A stretch of DNA of 64,000 bases from Clostridia bacterium (GTDB lineage: Bacteria; Bacillota; Clostridia; UMGS1810): contig JAGATB010000002.1 of the NCBI GenBank assembly GCA_017621495.1, positions 59,356 through 123,355 of the forward strand, in the 5' to 3' direction. The first letter of the stretch is position 1. Every line of letters begins with the position of its first letter. A model generated the notes under the pieces. The model was not told where the DNA came from. It made no database searches and was given only the letters and a program-made list of their open reading frames with translations. Below, in pieces: positions 61,116-64,000 of the stretch. A program made the translations under genes and the position numbers.

Positions 61116-62564
61116 ATGGCAATATATAACCCCAAATCTCTCAAAGCAGAGGAATTTATAAACGACGCTGAAATTCTGGATACCATAGCATATGCAGAAG
61201 CAAATAAAAACAATGCCGAGCTTATAGACTCCATACTGGACAAAGCTCGCCCCAAGAAAACCCCGGAGGGTATAACCTGCTCTGGTCTAAGTCACAGAGA
61301 AGCTGCAGTGCTCCTCGCCTGCGAAATCCCCGAAAAGGTACATGCTATGCGTGCTCTTGCCGAGGAAATAAAGCTCTCTTTCTACGGTAACCGTATAGTG
61401 ATGTTCGCACCGCTGTACTTATCCAACTATTGCGTAAACGGATGCGTATACTGCCCCTATCATCTTAAAAACAAGCACATAGCCCGCAAGAAGCTCACTC
61501 AGGAGGAAGTAAGAAACGAGGTAATAGCACTTCAGGACATGGGTCATAAGAGACTGGCTATTGAATCCGGTGAGGACCCGGTAAACAATCCCATTGAATA
61601 TATATTGGAATGTATAAAGACTATATACTCAATTAATCACAAAAACGGTGCTATACGCAGAGTAAACGTAAACATAGCCGCTACTACCGTAGAAAACTAT
61701 AAAAAGCTCAAGGAAGCCGGTATAGGCACATATATACTTTTCCAGGAAACTTATCACAAGGAAAGCTACTTAGAACTACACCCCACAGGACCCAAACACG
61801 ACTACGACTACCACACAGAAGCCATGGACAGAGCCATGGAGGGCGGTATAGATGACGTAGGTCTGGGGGTGTTGTTTGGACTGGAAAAGTATAAGTATGA
61901 ATTTATAGGTTTGCTCATGCATGCGGAGCATCTGGAGGCAGTGCACGGAGTAGGACCTCATACCATAAGTGTGCCCAGAGTTAAGAGAGCCGACGACATA
62001 GACCCCGATGTATTTGACAACTCAATTCCTGACGAAATGTTTGAAAAAATCATAGCTTGTATCAGAATAGCGGTACCATACACGGGTATGATTATATCCA
62101 CCAGAGAATCCGAAGAGCTACGTGGCAAGGTATTGAACCTGGGTATATCTCAGATAAGCGGAGCTTCCAGAACCTCTGTAGGCGGATATACCGAGGAAGA
62201 AAGACCCCATGACTCCGAGCAGTTCGATGTAAGTGACCAGAGAACTCTGGACGAGGTAGTTAACTGGCTTATAGACAAAGGCCACATACCGTCATTCTGC
62301 ACGGCATGCTACAGAGAGGGTCGTACGGGAGACCGATTCATGAGCCTGTGCAAAACGGGAGCCATACAGAACTGCTGCCATCCGAATGCACTTATGACTC
62401 TGACGGAATACCTGGTGGACTATGCAAGTGATGACACCAAGCAAAAGGGATTTGCCCTGATAGAAAAAGAGCTTGAAAAAATACCCAACGAAAAAGCAAG
62501 GCGAATTGCAAAAGAAAACGTGGAAGCTATAAAAGCATCTGACAGAAGAGATTTCAGATTTTAA
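61116..62564 (+). CDS. hydG: [FeFe]-hydrogenase maturation radical SAM enzyme HydG
   Basis: A 482-residue radical SAM tyrosine lyase that makes the CO and CN ligands of the H-cluster iron. The radical SAM cluster cysteines are Cys106, Cys110 and Cys113 (CVNGCVYC). The C-terminal dangler-cluster motif typical of HydG, and absent from the related ThiH, is present as CTACYREGRTGDRFMSLCK with further cysteines in NCCHPN. LFQETYHKESYLELHPTGPKHDYDYH and GVLFGLEKY are strongly conserved segments. It lies 52 nt behind hydE and carries its own AGGAAAG site. Confidence 0.95.
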   Translation: MAIYNPKSLKAEEFINDAEILDTIAYAEANKNNAELIDSILDKARPKKTPEGITCSGLSHREAAVLLACEIPEKVHAMRALAEEIKLSFYGNRIVMFAPLYLSNYCVNGCVYCPYHLKNKHIARKKLTQEEVRNEVIALQDMGHKRLAIESGEDPVNNPIEYILECIKTIYSINHKNGAIRRVNVNIAATTVENYKKLKEAGIGTYILFQETYHKESYLELHPTGPKHDYDYHTEAMDRAMEGGIDDVGLGVLFGLEKYKYEFIGLLMHAEHLEAVHGVGPHTISVPRVKRADDIDPDVFDNSIPDEMFEKIIACIRIAVPYTGMIISTRESEELRGKVLNLGISQISGASRTSVGGYTEEERPHDSEQFDVSDQRTLDEVVNWLIDKGHIPSFCTACYREGRTGDRFMSLCKTGAIQNCCHPNALMTLTEYLVDYASDDTKQKGFALIEKELEKIPNEKARRIAKENVEAIKASDRRDFRF

Positions 62565-62580
62565 TCAGCGTAATAAACAG

Positions 62581-62614
62581 CGGACTGCAGAAAGTTATAA
62601 CCTTCTGCAGTCCG
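62581..62614. terminator. Bidirectional terminator after hydG
   Basis: CGGACTGCAGAA (62581-62592) pairs with TTCTGCAGTCCG (62603-62614), 12 perfect pairs and a 10-nt loop, between convergent hydG and the U32-like gene. T-rich sequence follows on the plus side. Confidence 0.8.
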
Positions 62615-62642
62615 TATTGTTGTTTAATTCTAAATAAATATA

Positions 62643-63659
62643 TTACGCAATAACAAGAGCCTTTTCCAGTACTTTGCTGCAATAATCGCATTTTGTGCAG
62701 TCTTTATTGCAAGCGGTGGTACAGCTCCAGAAATCATCGGGGATTTTGGAGCTGTCAATTACATAGGGTGCAAAGGCAGCACCGTATCCGGGTTCAAACA
62801 AATCCAAGAGATTTCCGGAGTACATTCTCCTTGCATACGCACCTATGACCATTCCGGGCAATTGATGAGACCTTGTGGCAAGCTTTACTGTATCTGCCAA
62901 ACCCTCATAGTTGTGTATATCCTCGGGTCTTATCCATGTATTCTGCAGCACGGATACAAAGTTTTCCGGCTTTTTTAAATAATTCCAGCACATATACGGA
63001 AGAAACTTTATGTTCTTCTGCTTGGATATTTCCGCTTCATGAGCAACCATATTATCGTGAAATATCTGACCGCTGCAGTCACGCATACAGCCGCTGTTTG
63101 CAAGGATTGTAATTTTTTTGTCGTTTTCATCTGCCCACTTTCTCAGAGCTTTAAGCTGCTCTAAGTTTCTGTTGCATTCCTTGGCAACGCAGAAGCTGTC
63201 AAACAGATGAGATACATACTGCATTCCCTTGACGGTAGATATTTTCATATTCACAGATGCTTTCAGTTCTATGTCTGCATAGTTTTCTTTGACCATAAAT
63301 GCGATTGCAGGGGATGTGGTTGTGATAACATCCGGCTTAATGCCGTTGTCGGTCAAAAAATCAATTATGGAATAAACCCTGCCCTTCAGAGTTTCGCTCA
63401 TGGAGTCCTCTCCATAACAATTTGCATTGAAGAGCAAGTCCGATTTTATTCCCATATTTTTTATTTTCTTCAGTTCATCAAGCAGAGTATTCTGCAATCC
63501 GTAATCAAAATAGCCGTCGTAGCCTCCAATCATTGACCTGCCGCTTGCGCAGTCAACCCATGAAAAATATACTTCTTCTATACTGTCTGCATAACTGCGT
63601 ACAATATCGGAAAACAGAAATTTATCACTGTGCTGATACCCTACCGAAAGCTTAAGCAT
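62643..63659 (-). CDS. U32-peptidase-like cysteine-rich protein, copy 2
   Basis: A 338-residue protein about 84% identical, by hand alignment and without gaps, to the product of 50679-51695. All cysteines of the shared clusters are kept (SGCMRDCSG, YMCWN and C-terminal CNKDCTKCDYC); two extra ones occur in this copy (WVDCASG and FWSCTTAC). The strongest conservation is in the central 120 residues. GGGAGGAA lies 6 nt upstream of the ATG. It follows the second QueG-like gene after 22 nt, a tighter spacing than in copy 1 (73 nt with a hairpin). No cupin gene follows here. Confidence 0.8.
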   Translation of the reverse strand: MLKLSVGYQHSDKFLFSDIVRSYADSIEEVYFSWVDCASGRSMIGGYDGYFDYGLQNTLLDELKKIKNMGIKSDLLFNANCYGEDSMSETLKGRVYSIIDFLTDNGIKPDVITTTSPAIAFMVKENYADIELKASVNMKISTVKGMQYVSHLFDSFCVAKECNRNLEQLKALRKWADENDKKITILANSGCMRDCSGQIFHDNMVAHEAEISKQKNIKFLPYMCWNYLKKPENFVSVLQNTWIRPEDIHNYEGLADTVKLATRSHQLPGMVIGAYARRMYSGNLLDLFEPGYGAAFAPYVIDSSKIPDDFWSCTTACNKDCTKCDYCSKVLEKALVIA

Positions 63660-63681
63660 AAAATTTCCTCCCGGTCATCAA

Positions 63682-64000
63682 TTAATCCGCTTCAAGGTCA
63701 TGCTTTCTTGAAAGCTCGTTCTGTTCGTTTTGAACTGCATTCACCTTGGACATAGCACCAAGTGCACTTACGGATGTGTTACCGCCCTCAAGAGGTTCAT
63801 AATCGGACCAATCCACACTCCACAGAGGCTTTCTGCGGAAAGGCTTCTTGAATTTATTCTTGAGTACACCCCTCTTTTCCAGAGTTATCATACATGCTCT
63901 GGTGCAGCCCTTGGCACCGCAAACAGCCTGACCTGTGTTATAGAGGTTTGCAGGCTTGAAGTAGAAGGGAGAATGGGACGCCGGCTTGACATCGTCTCTG
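63682..64000 (-). CDS. QueG-like double [4Fe-4S] protein, copy 2, C-terminal part
   Basis: The last 106 codons of a gene that continues beyond the window edge. The visible protein (RDDVKPASHSPFYFKPANLY to RKHDLEAD, including CGAKGCTRAC) is identical in sequence to the end of the 49538 product. At DNA level the two copies match almost base for base up to about 63790, while the final 100 bp before the stop codon carry scattered synonymous differences. This pattern suggests recent gene conversion or strong protein-level constraint. It stands upstream of the second U32-like gene, keeping the order seen in copy 1. Confidence 0.85.
   Translation of the reverse strand, partial: RDDVKPASHSPFYFKPANLYNTGQAVCGAKGCTRACMITLEKRGVLKNKFKKPFRRKPLWSVDWSDYEPLEGGNTSVSALGAMSKVNAVQNEQNELSRKHDLEAD

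Overview
The window looks like a chromosomal segment of a strictly anaerobic, low-to-moderate GC, Gram-positive bacterium of the class Clostridia. The reasons are: a T-box leader; consensus vegetative promoters, many with an extended -10; strong AGGAGG ribosome binding sites; S-layer-homology (SLH) cell-wall proteins; a YesM/YesN-type two-component system; a MetH split from its reactivation domain; and the [FeFe]-hydrogenase maturases HydE and HydG. There is no outer-membrane machinery. No rRNA, CRISPR array, transposase or phage gene was seen. I do not name a genus.

Layout. 1-7.5 kb is housekeeping: the 3' end of ftsK, the tmRNA gene ssrA, a MntA/HepT toxin-antitoxin pair directly behind ssrA, a penicillin-binding protein, polA, coaE and a small lytic transglycosylase. 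7.7-20.3 kb holds single-gene units: pckA, putP, a small unknown protein behind an elaborate structured RNA leader (11074-11283), a GH4 glycosidase, a YitT-family membrane protein, ppa, a zinc-ribbon membrane protein, a glycerophosphodiesterase, and a T-box-controlled fusion of XRE helix-turn-helix, cupin and acyl-CoA synthetase. 20.4-21.2 kb is an AraC regulator bracketed by two inverted copies of a palindromic repeat.

21.5-49.5 kb is one large glycan-utilisation locus, all on the + strand. It encodes a sugar-binding lipoprotein, a sensor kinase and AraC-type response regulator, two ABC permeases (no ATPase), and a secreted protein made of two copies of an unrecognised carbohydrate-binding-like module. 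It also encodes three very large paralogous secreted clan GH-A glycosidases, two SLH proteins, and cytoplasmic enzymes (GH2 beta-mannosidase type, HAD phosphatase/mutase, GH28, alpha/beta hydrolase). The logic inferred is binding and cutting of a complex glycan at the cell wall, import of oligosaccharides, and completion of breakdown inside.

49.5-64 kb carries a QueG-like Fe-S protein plus U32-like protein pair that occurs twice in opposite orientation (49.5-51.7 kb and 62.6-64 kb). Between the copies lie a cupin gene, mscS, tRNA-Pro(CGG), metF, a minus-strand operon (gpsA, an inactive-looking serine-hydrolase-fold protein, the MetH reactivation protein, metH) and a plus-strand hydrogenase-maturation operon (TM1266-like, hydE, hydG) behind an attenuator-like leader.

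The best candidates for undescribed biology are the 11.1 kb leader RNA with a possible 8-codon leader peptide and a pseudoknot, the T-box on a regulator-enzyme fusion, the hydrogenase-operon leader, the AraC gene framed by inverted repeats, the modular GH-A/CBM family, and the duplicated QueG-like/U32-like pair. All functions come from reading sequence motifs by eye; no database search was possible.
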